From JAUNSR01 sp036655355 (lineage in GTDB: Bacteria > Bacteroidota > Bacteroidia > Bacteroidales > JAUNSR01): a stretch of 64,000 nucleotides of DNA. Positions 8,940 through 18,279 of this stretch are shown one piece after another. The notes beneath the pieces are model-generated. The model worked only from the letters and a program-made list of their open reading frames with translations, did not search any database and was not told where the DNA came from. The stretch's first letter is position 1. Each line of letters begins with the position of its first letter. The stretch spans positions 168,824 through 232,823 of the forward strand of contig JAVVQG010000006.1 in assembly GCA_036655355.1 (NCBI GenBank), written 5' to 3'. A program made the position numbers and the translations under genes.

Positions 8940-8975
8940 AGAGGGAGCGGTTGCCATGTGGCAAACGCTCCCTCT
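8940..8975. terminator. bidirectional terminator between menA and acyltransferase
   Basis: Long stem agagggagcg(g)ttgcca / tggcaa(a)cgctccctct with a 2-nt centre, lying between convergent genes. A-rich on the left and T-containing on the right, so it can serve both directions. Confidence 0.85.
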
Positions 8976-9032
8976 TCTGTTATTCGGTATTTTAAAATCA
9001 AATACGCATTGAACGTATCCGGATCGCCCGGA

Positions 9033-10196
9033 TTAAATATTTTCTCTTTCTCTGATTAATCCCACCTGTGGTTTGATCTGAGCCAATTTCGCCGTAATCC
9101 ATTTACGAACCGGTTCGTCGTAATGTTTCAAGCTTAAATAAGCGATTGCCATACTTACTACCAGCACGCCTACTGCTCCATACCACGATTCTGAGAATGG
9201 AAGTTTTTCATTTTTTACCCATGCGATGTAGAGGTAAATAAACGGATAGTGCACGATGTAAAGCGGGTAAGAGATGTCTCCCAAGAATTTGCAGACACGA
9301 TTTGAGAGTTCGCCTTTCAGTGTACCGCTAATGCCGATGTAAACCAATATCGGGAATAGAATGGTCACACAGAACATATCGTAAAGACCGTTCATCCACA
9401 GAGTGCTTTCATTTCCGATGCGCGGCATCACCAAAAACGCCACCAATATCACAGATGCCAATATGAAGGCGCCTTTCACCTTGCCCGGTTTTACCAATCT
9501 GAACATCATCAGACCCAGTGAGAACGAGAACAGCATTCGTATGAATCCCGCCGTTCCGTGTACGAAAGTCAGCTGCCACCCGTAAGCCAAATCTCCTTGT
9601 GGGCCAAAAACAACCCATGAAAAGAGAACGATTCCAAGTGTGAGCACCAAAATGCTTAGCGATTTATTTGAAAAACGGCGAATGAACAATCCGTACAGGA
9701 TGTTGCCGATGTATTCGAAAAACAGCGACCAACTCGGACCGTTGAGCGGAAACATCTCACCTATTCCGCGCACCTCTATTCCCGGAGTCGCCGGTATCAA
9801 GAACAGATTCATTAGGGTACCGATCATCAGGCTGCTGAAGGCTACCACCGAAACATCCCACCAGTCACATCCCTGCGTATAAAACATCAGACAACCGATT
9901 AGCGTACCAACGATTACCATCGGATGTAAACGGATCAAACGTCTTTTGAAAAAATCCGCAGTGGTCAATTTTCCCCAGCGATCGTCATACGCATAGGCGA
10001 TTACGAAACCCGAAAGGATAAAGAAGAAGTCAACTGCCAGGTATCCGTGATTGATGATTTGGTCTAGACGACTTGATGCATACCCTTCAAATACGTGATA
10101 CCATACTACTACGATTGCGGCCACCCCTCTTAACCCGTCCAGAATCGGATAATGGGGTTTCGAAGCTGTGCCCGTTGGCTGAATAATTTTGCTCAT
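9033..10196 (-). CDS. acyltransferase 3 family membrane protein
   Basis: 387 residues with about ten membrane segments, of the OafA/YrhL acyltransferase-3 family that O-acylates surface sugars. The N-terminal LDGLRGVAAIVVVWYHVFEG holds the catalytic His, and the family's FFILSGFVIAYAY and RRLIRLHPM follow. The C-terminal ISYPLYIVHYPF is also typical. The acceptor is unknown; LPS, capsule or an exopolysaccharide are the usual targets. It is a single gene, with a -7 box at 10220-10227 and a shared terminator downstream. Confidence 0.9.
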   Translation of the reverse strand: MSKIIQPTGTASKPHYPILDGLRGVAAIVVVWYHVFEGYASSRLDQIINHGYLAVDFFFILSGFVIAYAYDDRWGKLTTADFFKRRLIRLHPMVIVGTLIGCLMFYTQGCDWWDVSVVAFSSLMIGTLMNLFLIPATPGIEVRGIGEMFPLNGPSWSLFFEYIGNILYGLFIRRFSNKSLSILVLTLGIVLFSWVVFGPQGDLAYGWQLTFVHGTAGFIRMLFSFSLGLMMFRLVKPGKVKGAFILASVILVAFLVMPRIGNESTLWMNGLYDMFCVTILFPILVYIGISGTLKGELSNRVCKFLGDISYPLYIVHYPFIYLYIAWVKNEKLPFSESWYGAVGVLVVSMAIAYLSLKHYDEPVRKWITAKLAQIKPQVGLIRERENI

Positions 10197-10219
10197 AATG
10201 TGATTCTTAGATTTTGATA

Positions 10220-10227
10220 CAAAAATA
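10220..10227 (-). promoter_or_regulatory. -7 box of acyltransferase promoter
   Basis: TATTTTTG on the minus strand, 23 nt before the start at 10196. Fits TAnnTTTG; the -33 element is unclear. Confidence 0.45.
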
Positions 10228-10265
10228 TCACAAGCTTCACTTAAAAAATTTGTTCTAAATCAAAA

Positions 10266-10838
10266 TCAAGTATTTTCGGAAGCCCGGATGCGGCTTAATG
10301 TGGGTAAGGTGATGCCTACGTAAGAGGCGATGAAGCCCAAGTTGGCACGTTGGCATACGTCCGGAAACTGAACGAGCATCTGTTCGTATCGTTCGCGGGC
10401 GGATAAGGTCAAGCGTTCTTTGTGGGTTTGATGAATCCGTCGATATTCGTATTGATGAATCACGCGACCCCAATTTGCCAGTTCGATATTTGTTTCAAAG
10501 AGGTGCAGCAGGTCCTCGATCTGTATTTTATAAACTTCCACATCTTCGATCGTTTCCACGAATTCTTCACTGATCTTGCCGAAATAAAGTTCGTCCATGC
10601 TGAATACGATGCCTCCCTCGGTAGAAAATGAGGTGGTGATCTCTTCACCGTCTACGAGCCAAAACGAGCGGGTGATTCCTTTCTCGATGAAGTAAGCTAC
10701 TTTACAATAGATTCCTTCCTTTATGAGCTGGTACTTTTTCGGAAAGGTGCAGGGTGTAAGATAAGAAGCAAGAAGTTCTATGGTTTCATCTGAGATTTGC
10801 GGGTACATTCGCCGCATCTCGGTTATAATGTTCTTCAT
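10266..10838 (-). CDS. Crp/Fnr-type transcriptional regulator
   Basis: 190 residues from the ATG at 10838 (MKNIITEMRR). The N-terminal half is a cyclic-nucleotide-binding-like beta roll (GIYCKVAYFIEKGITRSFW); the C-terminal half is a short helix-turn-helix (ANLGFIASYVGITLPTLSRIRA). It belongs to the single-domain Crp-like regulators common in Bacteroidetes, and the usual cNMP phosphate-binding Arg/Ser signature is not evident, so the ligand is unknown. It lies between the GH20 terminator and the acyltransferase; neither need be its target. Confidence 0.85.
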   Translation of the reverse strand: MKNIITEMRRMYPQISDETIELLASYLTPCTFPKKYQLIKEGIYCKVAYFIEKGITRSFWLVDGEEITTSFSTEGGIVFSMDELYFGKISEEFVETIEDVEVYKIQIEDLLHLFETNIELANWGRVIHQYEYRRIHQTHKERLTLSARERYEQMLVQFPDVCQRANLGFIASYVGITLPTLSRIRASENT

Positions 10839-10932
10839 CTGAAAATATTTTTTACACAAAGGTCAGATCCACCAATTAGATCCCTTCGAGAGGTATCTAA
10901 AAACAGTTCGGTTCGATAAAGGTATATAAAAA

Positions 10933-10996
10933 GAATTGGTTAAGCTGTCTGCATTACATTTCTGTAACTTTTTCGTCAGACTGGCTTAACCAATTC
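10933..10996 (-). terminator. long-stem terminator after GH20
   Basis: Perfect 13-bp outer stem (gaattggttaagc / gcttaaccaattc) with a further inner pair gtctg/cagac and a loop of about 25 nt. On the minus strand it is followed by TTTTTATA. It lies 50 nt past the GH20 stop. Confidence 0.8.
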
Positions 10997-11045
10997 GTTA
11001 AAATTTAGAATCAATCAGCGGACTTTCGCCGGTTCTGAAAGTTTC

Positions 11046-13352
11046 TCAATAGTTGTACAACTCCTCCGCAGCAAGCTCAGTGCCGCTCGGATCGTACACT
11101 TTCATATTCAATGTACCGCCGTTGCTGTCAAAATACAATACGCGGATCGGGTGTAGTCCTTTGGCAAGGATTGTTTGTCCCACTTTCTCCACCGGAGCAT
11201 GCGGGCCGTCGTTGTCGATCACCGTTACACCGTCGATAGAAAGGATACTTCCGTCGTCCGAAAGGAGAGCGAATGTATAGATGCCGTCAGTCGGTGCGTT
11301 GAAATACCCCTGAATATCCAGACCGATGTTACCTTTCACCTCTTCCGGAATCTTCACTTCAGAAATCGCATAGGTTCCTTTTTTAGTCGCCTTTACAATC
11401 TCCTCGCATTTAGAACCTCTGTAATCATACCAAACCGCTTCAAGGCCCGATTTGCTTACTTCAGCTTCTGTTGCCGGGTACATCGGACTTTTCACGAAAG
11501 TCGTTTTTACGATATCGCCTTTTTTATTGTTGACACCAAATGTGCGAAGTGTGAAGTTGGTGGTTTTAGTTACTTTTACCGGACCGGTGTAAAGGGTAGA
11601 TTCCGCTGTCGGCGTAGAGCCGTCTGTTGTGTAGCGGATCTCCACTTTCGGATCCAGGCAAGTTACTTCCAGCTCTGTTTCGTCAAGGAATGCGTTTGTT
11701 TCGTGGAAACCTTCCAAATCCGGAATGCGGTAATTCACTTTCAAGACATCCAGTCTCTCGGTTTGGGTAAGCATTTTATTTTTGAAGCCGTCCCAGTTCT
11801 TCTGTTCCGGATTCACCCATGCGATTTCAGAAAGCGCAAGCATACGCGGCATGGCCATGAACTGCATGCGTTCGCGAGACGGAATCCATTCGCACCAGAT
11901 GTTAGCCTGAACGCCCATGATCAGATCTTTCTGTTCTTTCGACTGAACGGTAGCTGTTGGTTCGTAATCGTAAACAGACTGTAATGATTTTTTATCCTGC
12001 TGTGCATCCAGATACAATGCCGCATTCGGCGAGGCGATGGCTTTGTTTCCGTTTGCTGTAGCTGTTGGAATTGACTGAGGATGCCAGCTTCTCCACCACA
12101 TGATGGTAGCGGTTTCAGAAAGGCCACCTTCCAGGATTTCATCCCAACCGATCATCTTCTTGCCGTTGGCATTGAAGAATTTCTCCATGTCTTTCACGAA
12201 CCATGCCTGCAATTCCTCTTCTGTTTTCAAGTTCTGCTGTTTCATGCGTTTCTGACAATCCGGACATTTCTTCCAGTTTGTTTTCTCCACTTCGTCAGCG
12301 CCCAGGTGTACATATTCGTACGGGAACAACTGGAATACCTCGCTGTAAACGTTTTGGCAAAATTGGAGTGCCGTTTCCTTACCCGGGCAAACCGGCGAAG
12401 AGAATATCGCGCCCCAACCCGGTTGATCGGAACAAGAAACGCCTTTGTATTCAGAAATAGCGGCAAGGAAGTGGCCCGGCATATCGATTTCCGGAAGTAC
12501 GTCGATGCCCAGTACACCTGCGTAATTCACGATATCGCGAATCTCCTCCTGTGTATAGAAACCGCCATAAAGTGTATCACCGTTCACTACGCGAAGTTTC
12601 TCTGCAGGGATATTGAAATCGCTGTTGTCTTGATCGGCAGCGCGTTTCATGCAATCGCGGTCGTGGCTGTTGAATGTACGCCATGCACCTTTTTCTGTCA
12701 GTAAAGGATATTGTTTAATCTCGATACGCCATCCCTGGTCGTCTGTCAGGTGCCAGTGGAATTTGTTCAGTTTATAAAGAGACATCAGATCCAATAACTC
12801 TTTCACCTCTTCCGCAGAGTAGAAATGACGGGATACGTCTAACATCAAACCACGCCATTCGAAACGGGGTGCGTCTTTGATGGTTACGGCAGGAACCGCC
12901 CATTTGACACCGTCCACAGCGGTTTTTGATTCGATCTGGTGGGGAAGAAGTTGGCGAAGTGACTGCATACCGTTGATCACACCTTCGTAATCGGCAGCGG
13001 TAATGGTTACGCTTTTGTTTGAAGAGATCAAATCATAAGCACCTTCGGTAGAAGTTGCCGCGGCTTCGATCTTCAGATTGATATCTCCTTTACCCTCTGT
13101 TACTTTTAAGGTGTAACCGGTAGAAGCGGAAAGCAGATTGGCCAGGTAATTGGCAGCAGGAAGTAATGCGCTTTCACTTACTCCGATCGTAGTGGTCGGA
13201 GTCAATACGAATTCCCCGTTAACAGAGGTGATCTCCTTCGGCTGAGGCATGATAGAGATCTTAGGCTGGTCGGCATTAACCGAGTTGCAACTTGTAACGA
13301 CAAGTCCGGCCGCCAGCGAAAAAACAGTGATGAATTGTTTCTGAATAGACAT
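11046..13352 (-). CDS. beta-N-acetylhexosaminidase, GH20 lipoprotein
   Basis: Removes terminal GlcNAc/GalNAc from glycans, probably at the cell surface or periplasm. 768 residues from the ATG at 13352; the lipobox VVTSC places the lipidated Cys at 22. Order of domains: GH20 N-terminal domain (about 35-160), catalytic barrel (about 165-520) with the paired catalytic Asp353-Glu354 in HLGADEVEKTNW, a CHB_HEX-type C-terminal domain (TDGSTPTAESTLYTGP, about 580-640), then a PA14-like module (GYFNAPTDGIYTFALLSDDG) to the end. An upstream in-frame ATG at 13427 adds an unlikely hydrophobic leader overlapping the rpsP terminator. It is suited to mucin or host N-glycan use. Confidence 0.94.
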   Translation of the reverse strand: MSIQKQFITVFSLAAGLVVTSCNSVNADQPKISIMPQPKEITSVNGEFVLTPTTTIGVSESALLPAANYLANLLSASTGYTLKVTEGKGDINLKIEAAATSTEGAYDLISSNKSVTITAADYEGVINGMQSLRQLLPHQIESKTAVDGVKWAVPAVTIKDAPRFEWRGLMLDVSRHFYSAEEVKELLDLMSLYKLNKFHWHLTDDQGWRIEIKQYPLLTEKGAWRTFNSHDRDCMKRAADQDNSDFNIPAEKLRVVNGDTLYGGFYTQEEIRDIVNYAGVLGIDVLPEIDMPGHFLAAISEYKGVSCSDQPGWGAIFSSPVCPGKETALQFCQNVYSEVFQLFPYEYVHLGADEVEKTNWKKCPDCQKRMKQQNLKTEEELQAWFVKDMEKFFNANGKKMIGWDEILEGGLSETATIMWWRSWHPQSIPTATANGNKAIASPNAALYLDAQQDKKSLQSVYDYEPTATVQSKEQKDLIMGVQANIWCEWIPSRERMQFMAMPRMLALSEIAWVNPEQKNWDGFKNKMLTQTERLDVLKVNYRIPDLEGFHETNAFLDETELEVTCLDPKVEIRYTTDGSTPTAESTLYTGPVKVTKTTNFTLRTFGVNNKKGDIVKTTFVKSPMYPATEAEVSKSGLEAVWYDYRGSKCEEIVKATKKGTYAISEVKIPEEVKGNIGLDIQGYFNAPTDGIYTFALLSDDGSILSIDGVTVIDNDGPHAPVEKVGQTILAKGLHPIRVLYFDSNGGTLNMKVYDPSGTELAAEELYNY

Positions 13353-13382
13353 AGTCCAGATTTTGGTTGATAATTGATAAGG

Positions 13383-13390
13383 CAAAAATA
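13383..13390 (-). promoter_or_regulatory. -7 box of GH20 promoter
   Basis: TATTTTTG on the minus strand, 30 nt before the start at 13352 and just downstream of the rpsP terminator, fitting TAnnTTTG. Confidence 0.5.
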
Positions 13391-13412
13391 GGGAATAAAA
13401 CGGGAAAATAAA

Positions 13413-13440
13413 AAAGCCGCACCCCAAAGGGCACGGCTTT
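13413..13440 (-). terminator. terminator after rpsP
   Basis: Stem aaagccg / cggcttt with inner ccc/ggg pairs, followed on the minus strand by a TTTTTTATTTT tract, 22 nt past the rpsP stop. Confidence 0.85.
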
Positions 13441-13462
13441 AAGAAATATGCTGTAAATAATA

Positions 13463-13996
13463 TTATTCAGCACTTTCAGCTGCAGGAGCTTCCTCTTCAG
13501 CAGTTTCAGCGTTAGCAGCAGCTTCAGCAGCAGCAGCTTCAGCTTTCTTCGCAGCAACAGCTTCAGCTCTTGCAGCGTTAACAGCTTTTTCAGCTTCCAT
13601 ACGAGCGTTCAACTCAGCAATCTTAGCGTCGCTTAGTTTTGCTTTAACAGCATCAACAGAAGCGTTTTTAGATTTCATCCAAGCTTCGAATTTAGCCTGG
13701 CACTCTTCCATAGTGAAAGCACCTTTCTGAACACCACCAAGAAGGTGTTTCATCATGTAGATACCCTGTTCTGAAAGAATGTTGCGAGTTGTGTCAGTTG
13801 GCTGTGCACCTGTCTGAACCCAATACAATGCTTTCTCGAAGTTTAGATCGATAGTAGCAGGGTTTGTGTTCGGGTTGTACGAACCGATTCTTTCAATAAA
13901 CTTACCATCACGTGGCGCTCTGCTATCTGCAATTACGATTTGATAGAATGCGTAATTTTTACGACCATGACGTTGTAATCTGATCTTTGTAGCCAT
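13463..13996 (-). CDS. rpsP: 30S ribosomal protein S16 with Ala/Glu-rich tail
   Basis: Small-subunit ribosomal protein. Residues 1-80 are the S16 fold (MATKIRLQRHGRKNYAFYQI, DSRAPRDGKFIERIGSYNP). The remaining ~95 residues form an extension rich in Ala, Glu and Lys, predicted helical or disordered; total 177 residues against about 80-90 in E. coli. Long S16 tails occur in Bacteroidetes. It is a single-gene unit: promoter TATCTTTG with ATTG 19 nt upstream, terminator immediately downstream. Confidence 0.96.
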   Translation of the reverse strand: MATKIRLQRHGRKNYAFYQIVIADSRAPRDGKFIERIGSYNPNTNPATIDLNFEKALYWVQTGAQPTDTTRNILSEQGIYMMKHLLGGVQKGAFTMEECQAKFEAWMKSKNASVDAVKAKLSDAKIAELNARMEAEKAVNAARAEAVAAKKAEAAAAEAAANAETAEEEAPAAESAE

Positions 13997-14040
13997 TTTG
14001 AAATGTATTAAATGTGTTGTAAATAAAATTATTTGCGGGG

Positions 14041-14071
14041 CAAAGATAATCCATTTAATTTGAACCGCAAT
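14041..14071 (-). promoter_or_regulatory. promoter of rpsP
   Basis: On the minus strand TATCTTTG (14041-14048) with a TTG core (complement at 14068-14070) and a 19-nt spacer, a good Bacteroidetes housekeeping promoter 45 nt before the rpsP start. Confidence 0.65.
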
Positions 14072-14445
14072 TTTTTGAAATGAAATTAATTGCAGAATGA
14101 AACTACATTGCGCACTTTTTAAGAAAATGAGCAGAATAATATGAAAGAAAAGGCAACTTCTGCAGGAGCGTTTACTTTTTTTTCTATTTTTGCCCGTCGT
14201 AAAGTTCTGTTCCGCCTATTTAGCAGGAACAGAATGATCAGGTATTGTGTATAAAAAGAAAGTTTTCAATTAGTCTTTAAGTCAAATCACCATTCAGAAA
14301 ACCAATCGTTGTTGAGAAACGCTCGTAGTTTGTTCAACAGGATTGTTGCGGGCATTTGACCCGGTGCTTTCTTTTAAGAAGGGATTCCGTTTGTGGGAAT
14401 ACCCGATAAAAGAGCAAAGCACTTGAATAATTTAAAGTGTAGAAT
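14072..14445 (+). other. gene-free leader region before the carboxylase operon
   Basis: Between the divergent rpsP and the carboxylase operon. Contains a -7 box at 14185-14192 (TATTTTTG), implying a 5' leader of about 245 nt. A repeated gttc/gaac pattern (ttctgttccgcc ... gcaggaacagaa, 14207-14234) can form a hairpin just after the start of transcription. I see no coding sequence and no riboswitch class I can name. Confidence 0.5.
14185..14192 (+). promoter_or_regulatory. -7 box of acyl-CoA carboxylase operon
   Basis: TATTTTTG, fitting TAnnTTTG, about 250 nt before the first gene of the operon. The -33 element is not clear. Confidence 0.45.
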
Positions 14446-15960
14446 ATGATAAAAAAGGTATTAGTAGCAAACCGCGGAGAGATTGCCGTACGTGTGATGC
14501 GCTCTTGTAAAGAGATGGGTATTCGTACGATTGCGGTATTCTCAGAAGCCGACAGAACCTCTAAACACGTCGCGTATGCTGACGAGGCTTACTGTATCGG
14601 GCCGGCTGCCTCTAAAGAAAGTTATCTCTGTGCTGACAAGATCCTCGAAGTTGCCAAAGCACATGGGGCGGATGCAATTCATCCCGGTTATGGCTTCCTT
14701 TCGGAAAACTCAGCATTTGCACGCCGTTGTGCGCAGGAGGGTATTGAATTCATCGGTCCGTCGGGTGATACCATGGATATGATGGGGGATAAAATCTCTG
14801 CCCGCATCAAAATGATCGAAGCCGGCGTTCCGGTTGTTCCCGGAACAAAAGAGCCACTTAAAAGTGTGGAGGAGGCGATCGAGGTGAGTAAGAAAATCGG
14901 ATTCCCGGTCATGCTGAAGGCTTCTGCCGGAGGTGGAGGTAAAGGAATGCGTCTCATCTTTGAAGAAAGCGGCGTAGAAGAAGCTTATACAACTGCAAAA
15001 TCTGAATCGTTGTCTTCTTTTGGCGACGATACCGTATATATTGAGAAATTCGTAGAAGAACCTCACCATATCGAATTCCAGATTCTTGGCGATAAACACG
15101 GCAACGTGATCCATCTGTGTGAACGTGAATGTTCCGTTCAGCGTCGTAATCAGAAAATCGTAGAGGAATCGCCATCCTGCTTCATCACGCCGGAAATCCG
15201 TAAGGAGATGGGTGATAGAGCTATTGCAGCGGCCAAAGCGGTGGATTATGTAGGTGCCGGTACAATCGAGTTCTTGGTTGACAAGAACCGTAACTATTAC
15301 TTCCTAGAGATGAACACGCGTTTGCAGGTAGAACATCCGATCACCGAAGAGGTGTTGGGTATCGACCTGGTAAAAGAGATGATCAACATCGCCAACGGTT
15401 TGCCGTTACGTTTCAAACAGGAGGATATCGTACAGCGCGGACACGCCATCGAGTGTCGTATCTGTGCCGAGGATACCAACTTCAATTTCATGCCTTCGCC
15501 GGGTATTATCAAACAGATCACCGAACCGCAGGGTATCGGCGTGCGTTTGGACAGTTATGTGTATGAAGGATATGAAATTCCCGTGCATTATGACCCGATG
15601 ATCGGGAAATTGATCGTTTGGGCCACTACCCGCGAATATGCCATCCAACGTATGCGTCGCGTTTTGCACGAGTACAAGATTACGGGGGTAAAAAACAACA
15701 TCGCTTACCTGCGTCGTATCATGGATACGCCGGACTTTACCGAAGGTCGTTACGATACCGGCTTTATCGCTAAGAACAGCGACTTCCTGCTTCAGCCCGA
15801 AACAGACGGTCAGGAGGAATCGGAAGAGGTGGCGATGATTGCCGCATATATCGATTACCTGATGAATCTGGAAGAAAACAATGCGGGCAGTGCGGAGGAT
15901 AATCGTCCGATTAGCCGCTGGAGAGAGTTCGGACGTCAGAAAGGTGTACTAAGAATTTAA
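14446..15960 (+). CDS. acyl-CoA carboxylase, biotin carboxylase subunit
   Basis: ATP-grasp enzyme that carboxylates biotin on the carrier subunit using bicarbonate. 504 residues: N-terminal biotin carboxylase domain, ATP-binding GGGGKG at 162-167, catalytic EMNTRLQVEHP at 288-298, then the C-terminal domain and a tail of about 50 residues beyond AccC's usual 450, as in PccA-like subunits. It is the first of three genes with gaps of 7 and 11 nt to the next two. With the neighbouring carboxyltransferase the likely product is a propionyl-CoA (methylmalonyl-CoA forming) or acetyl-CoA carboxylase; sequence alone does not settle the acyl substrate. Confidence 0.93.
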   Translation: MIKKVLVANRGEIAVRVMRSCKEMGIRTIAVFSEADRTSKHVAYADEAYCIGPAASKESYLCADKILEVAKAHGADAIHPGYGFLSENSAFARRCAQEGIEFIGPSGDTMDMMGDKISARIKMIEAGVPVVPGTKEPLKSVEEAIEVSKKIGFPVMLKASAGGGGKGMRLIFEESGVEEAYTTAKSESLSSFGDDTVYIEKFVEEPHHIEFQILGDKHGNVIHLCERECSVQRRNQKIVEESPSCFITPEIRKEMGDRAIAAAKAVDYVGAGTIEFLVDKNRNYYFLEMNTRLQVEHPITEEVLGIDLVKEMINIANGLPLRFKQEDIVQRGHAIECRICAEDTNFNFMPSPGIIKQITEPQGIGVRLDSYVYEGYEIPVHYDPMIGKLIVWATTREYAIQRMRRVLHEYKITGVKNNIAYLRRIMDTPDFTEGRYDTGFIAKNSDFLLQPETDGQEESEEVAMIAAYIDYLMNLEENNAGSAEDNRPISRWREFGRQKGVLRI

Positions 15961-15967
15961 TAAACGT

Positions 15968-16477
15968 ATGGAAATACATATTGGGAAAAGAGTTGCTGAA
16001 CTCGAATTACTCTCGAAAGATGGAAATAAAGTGGAGCTGACCATTGACGGGAAGCTGTACGAAGTGGATATCGTGATGACTGAAAACGGGGTGTGTTCCA
16101 TCCTGCACAACGGGAAATCGTACAATGCCGAGGTGCTTCGCGCCGAAATGGGTAAGAAATACAAGGTAAATACCCTTTTCTCATCGTTTGATGTGGAAGT
16201 GGTGGATACACAGGCCAAATATTTGCGCACCCGCAGAAAAGAGGAGGAGAGTCAAGACGATAAAGTCACTTCTCCGATGCCGGGTAAAGTGGTGAAAGTA
16301 ACCGTGAAAGAGGGCGATGCAGTGAAAGCCGGTGATACCGTAGTGGTGTTGGAGGCGATGAAAATGCAGAGCAACTACAAAGTAACGACAGACTGTACCA
16401 TCAAAGAGATCCTTGTTAAAGAGGGCGATACCGTGAATAGTGACCAGGTTTTGATCAAGCTGGACTTGAATAACTAA
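15968..16477 (+). CDS. biotin carboxyl carrier subunit
   Basis: Carries the carboxybiotin arm between the two catalytic subunits. 169 residues: an N-terminal region of about 95 residues, a charged linker, and a biotinyl domain (TSPMPGKVVKVTVKEGD) in which EAMKMQ places the biotinylated Lys at 132. It is longer at the N-terminus than a minimal AccB-type domain, similar to the separate carrier subunits of Bacteroidetes acyl-CoA carboxylases. Middle gene of the operon, 7 nt after the biotin carboxylase stop. Confidence 0.92.
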   Translation: MEIHIGKRVAELELLSKDGNKVELTIDGKLYEVDIVMTENGVCSILHNGKSYNAEVLRAEMGKKYKVNTLFSSFDVEVVDTQAKYLRTRRKEEESQDDKVTSPMPGKVVKVTVKEGDAVKAGDTVVVLEAMKMQSNYKVTTDCTIKEILVKEGDTVNSDQVLIKLDLNN

Positions 16478-16488
16478 AAACAAAGACA

Positions 16489-18021
16489 ATGGATAACAAC
16501 CAAAAATATAAAGAATTCGAACTGAAGGATCAGGAAGCTTCTCTTGGCGGAGGGCTTGACAAACTTCAGAAACAGCGCGAGCAGGGTAAAATGACAGCCC
16601 GCGAACGTGTCGAAAAGCTTTTGGATAAAGGCTCTTTCACTGAACTGGATAAATTCGTTACACACCGTTGTACGAACTTCGGCATGGAGAAAACCAAAAT
16701 CGCCGGCGACGGTGTGATTTCCGGTTATGGAACCATCGACGGTCGTTTGGTTTATGTGTATGCATACGATTTTACAGTTTATGGCGGTTCATTGAGTATG
16801 GCCAATGCCGGAAAGATTGTGAAAGTACAGCAGATGGCGATTAAGAACGGTGCTCCCGTGATCGCTCTGAACGATTCGGGCGGTGCTCGTATTCAGGAAG
16901 GGGTAGAGTCGCTTACCGGTTATGCCAATATCTTCTATCAGAATACAATGGCTTCGGGTGTGATTCCTCAGATCTCAGCGATTCTCGGTCCATGTGCGGG
17001 TGGCGCTTGTTACTCGCCGGCATTGACCGACTTCATCTTCATGGTGAAGGAGAAGAGTCACATGTTCGTAACCGGACCGGATGTGGTGAAAACGGTAACG
17101 CACGAAGATGTAACCAAAGAGGAATTGGGCGGCGCACAGACGCACGCCAGCAAGAGCGGTGTAGCTCATTTCATGGGCAATAACGAAGAGGAAGTGTTGA
17201 TGGGAATCCGCGAATTGATGGGATTCCTTCCTTCAAACAACATGGAAGATGCTCCGAAAGGGGGATGCACCGACGATATCCGTCGTGAAGACGAGTCGTT
17301 GATGTCTCTGATTCCGGACGATCCGAACATGCCTTACGACATCAAAGATCTGATCGAATCGGTAGTGGACAATCATTATTTCTTCGAGGTTCATCCACAT
17401 TTCGCAAAAAATATCGTAGTTGGTTTCGCTCGTTTGGGTGGACGCTCGGTAGGTATCGTAGCCAACCAGCCGAACTATCAGGCAGGTGTACTGGATATCG
17501 ATGCATCAGATAAAGCTTCGCGTTTCATCCGTTTCTGCGACTGTTTCAATATTCCGTTGATTACGTTGGAAGATGTACCGGGATTCCTTCCGGGCACTAC
17601 TCAGGAACACAACGGTATCATTCGTCACGGAGCGAAAATCGTGTATGCGTATGCGGAAGCTACCGTGCCGAAAATTACATTGATCACCCGTAAAGCATAC
17701 GGCGGCGCGTATATCGTGATGTCGAGCAAACAAACCGGAGCGGATATCAACTTGTGTTACCCGACAGCGGAAATCGCGGTGATGGGTGCGGAAGGTGCGG
17801 TAAATATTCTGTATCGTAATGCGGATGCTGAAACGAAAAAACAGGCTATTGCCGATTACAAAGAGAATTTTGCAAATCCGTACCGTGTAGCCGAATTGGG
17901 TTACATCGACGAAATCATCCTGCCTCGTCAGACTCGTTATAAGTTGATTCAGGCGTTGGAGATGACTAAGAATAAATCGGTATCGAACCCTCCTAAGAAA
18001 CACGGAAATATTCCGTTATAA
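16489..18021 (+). CDS. acyl-CoA carboxylase, carboxyltransferase subunit (PccB/MmdA type)
   Basis: Transfers carboxyl from biotin to an acyl-CoA. 510 residues made of two crotonase-like halves; oxyanion-hole Gly pairs appear as DSGGARIQEG and GPCAGGACYSPALTDF in the first half and RKAYGGAYIVMSSK in the second. MmdA (methylmalonyl-CoA decarboxylase alpha) is a close paralogue, but the adjacent biotin carboxylase and the absence of membrane decarboxylase subunits here favour a carboxylase. In Bacteroidales this enzyme serves the succinate-propionate route. A strong terminator follows at 18111. Confidence 0.92.
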   Translation: MDNNQKYKEFELKDQEASLGGGLDKLQKQREQGKMTARERVEKLLDKGSFTELDKFVTHRCTNFGMEKTKIAGDGVISGYGTIDGRLVYVYAYDFTVYGGSLSMANAGKIVKVQQMAIKNGAPVIALNDSGGARIQEGVESLTGYANIFYQNTMASGVIPQISAILGPCAGGACYSPALTDFIFMVKEKSHMFVTGPDVVKTVTHEDVTKEELGGAQTHASKSGVAHFMGNNEEEVLMGIRELMGFLPSNNMEDAPKGGCTDDIRREDESLMSLIPDDPNMPYDIKDLIESVVDNHYFFEVHPHFAKNIVVGFARLGGRSVGIVANQPNYQAGVLDIDASDKASRFIRFCDCFNIPLITLEDVPGFLPGTTQEHNGIIRHGAKIVYAYAEATVPKITLITRKAYGGAYIVMSSKQTGADINLCYPTAEIAVMGAEGAVNILYRNADAETKKQAIADYKENFANPYRVAELGYIDEIILPRQTRYKLIQALEMTKNKSVSNPPKKHGNIPL

Positions 18022-18110
18022 GCAAGAGGCATCAGGTTTGATACGGCATGTGTTGCAGACACGCCCATTCAAGTGGCGATGAAAAACGCATACCGGATAC
18101 CTAAAATAGT

Positions 18111-18147
18111 AAAGGCGAAATCGGATTATTCCGGTTTCGCCTTTTTT
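18111..18147 (+). terminator. terminator of carboxylase operon
   Basis: Stem aaaggcgaaa-cgg / ccg-tttcgcctt with a 6-nt loop and a run of six T, about 90 nt past the last stop. Confidence 0.9.
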
Positions 18148-18279
18148 AGTTCATACTGCCGGGGAAGAGTACATTCGTTATGCCACTTTCCGCTATTGCT
18201 CCCAAAAAGTTTGGATATACAGATCTCTGTCTAATTCGGGAATTAGTTTTATCCACTCATTGAGAGGTTCGAAGATTTC

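Noticed and set aside
11175..11984. Open frame of 269 codons on the plus strand
   Set aside because: Lies wholly opposite the GH20 gene and has no family-like pattern; it reflects codon bias of the real gene on the other strand.
14193..14445. Riboswitch in the carboxylase leader
   Set aside because: One simple hairpin near the start and no conserved core of any riboswitch I know.
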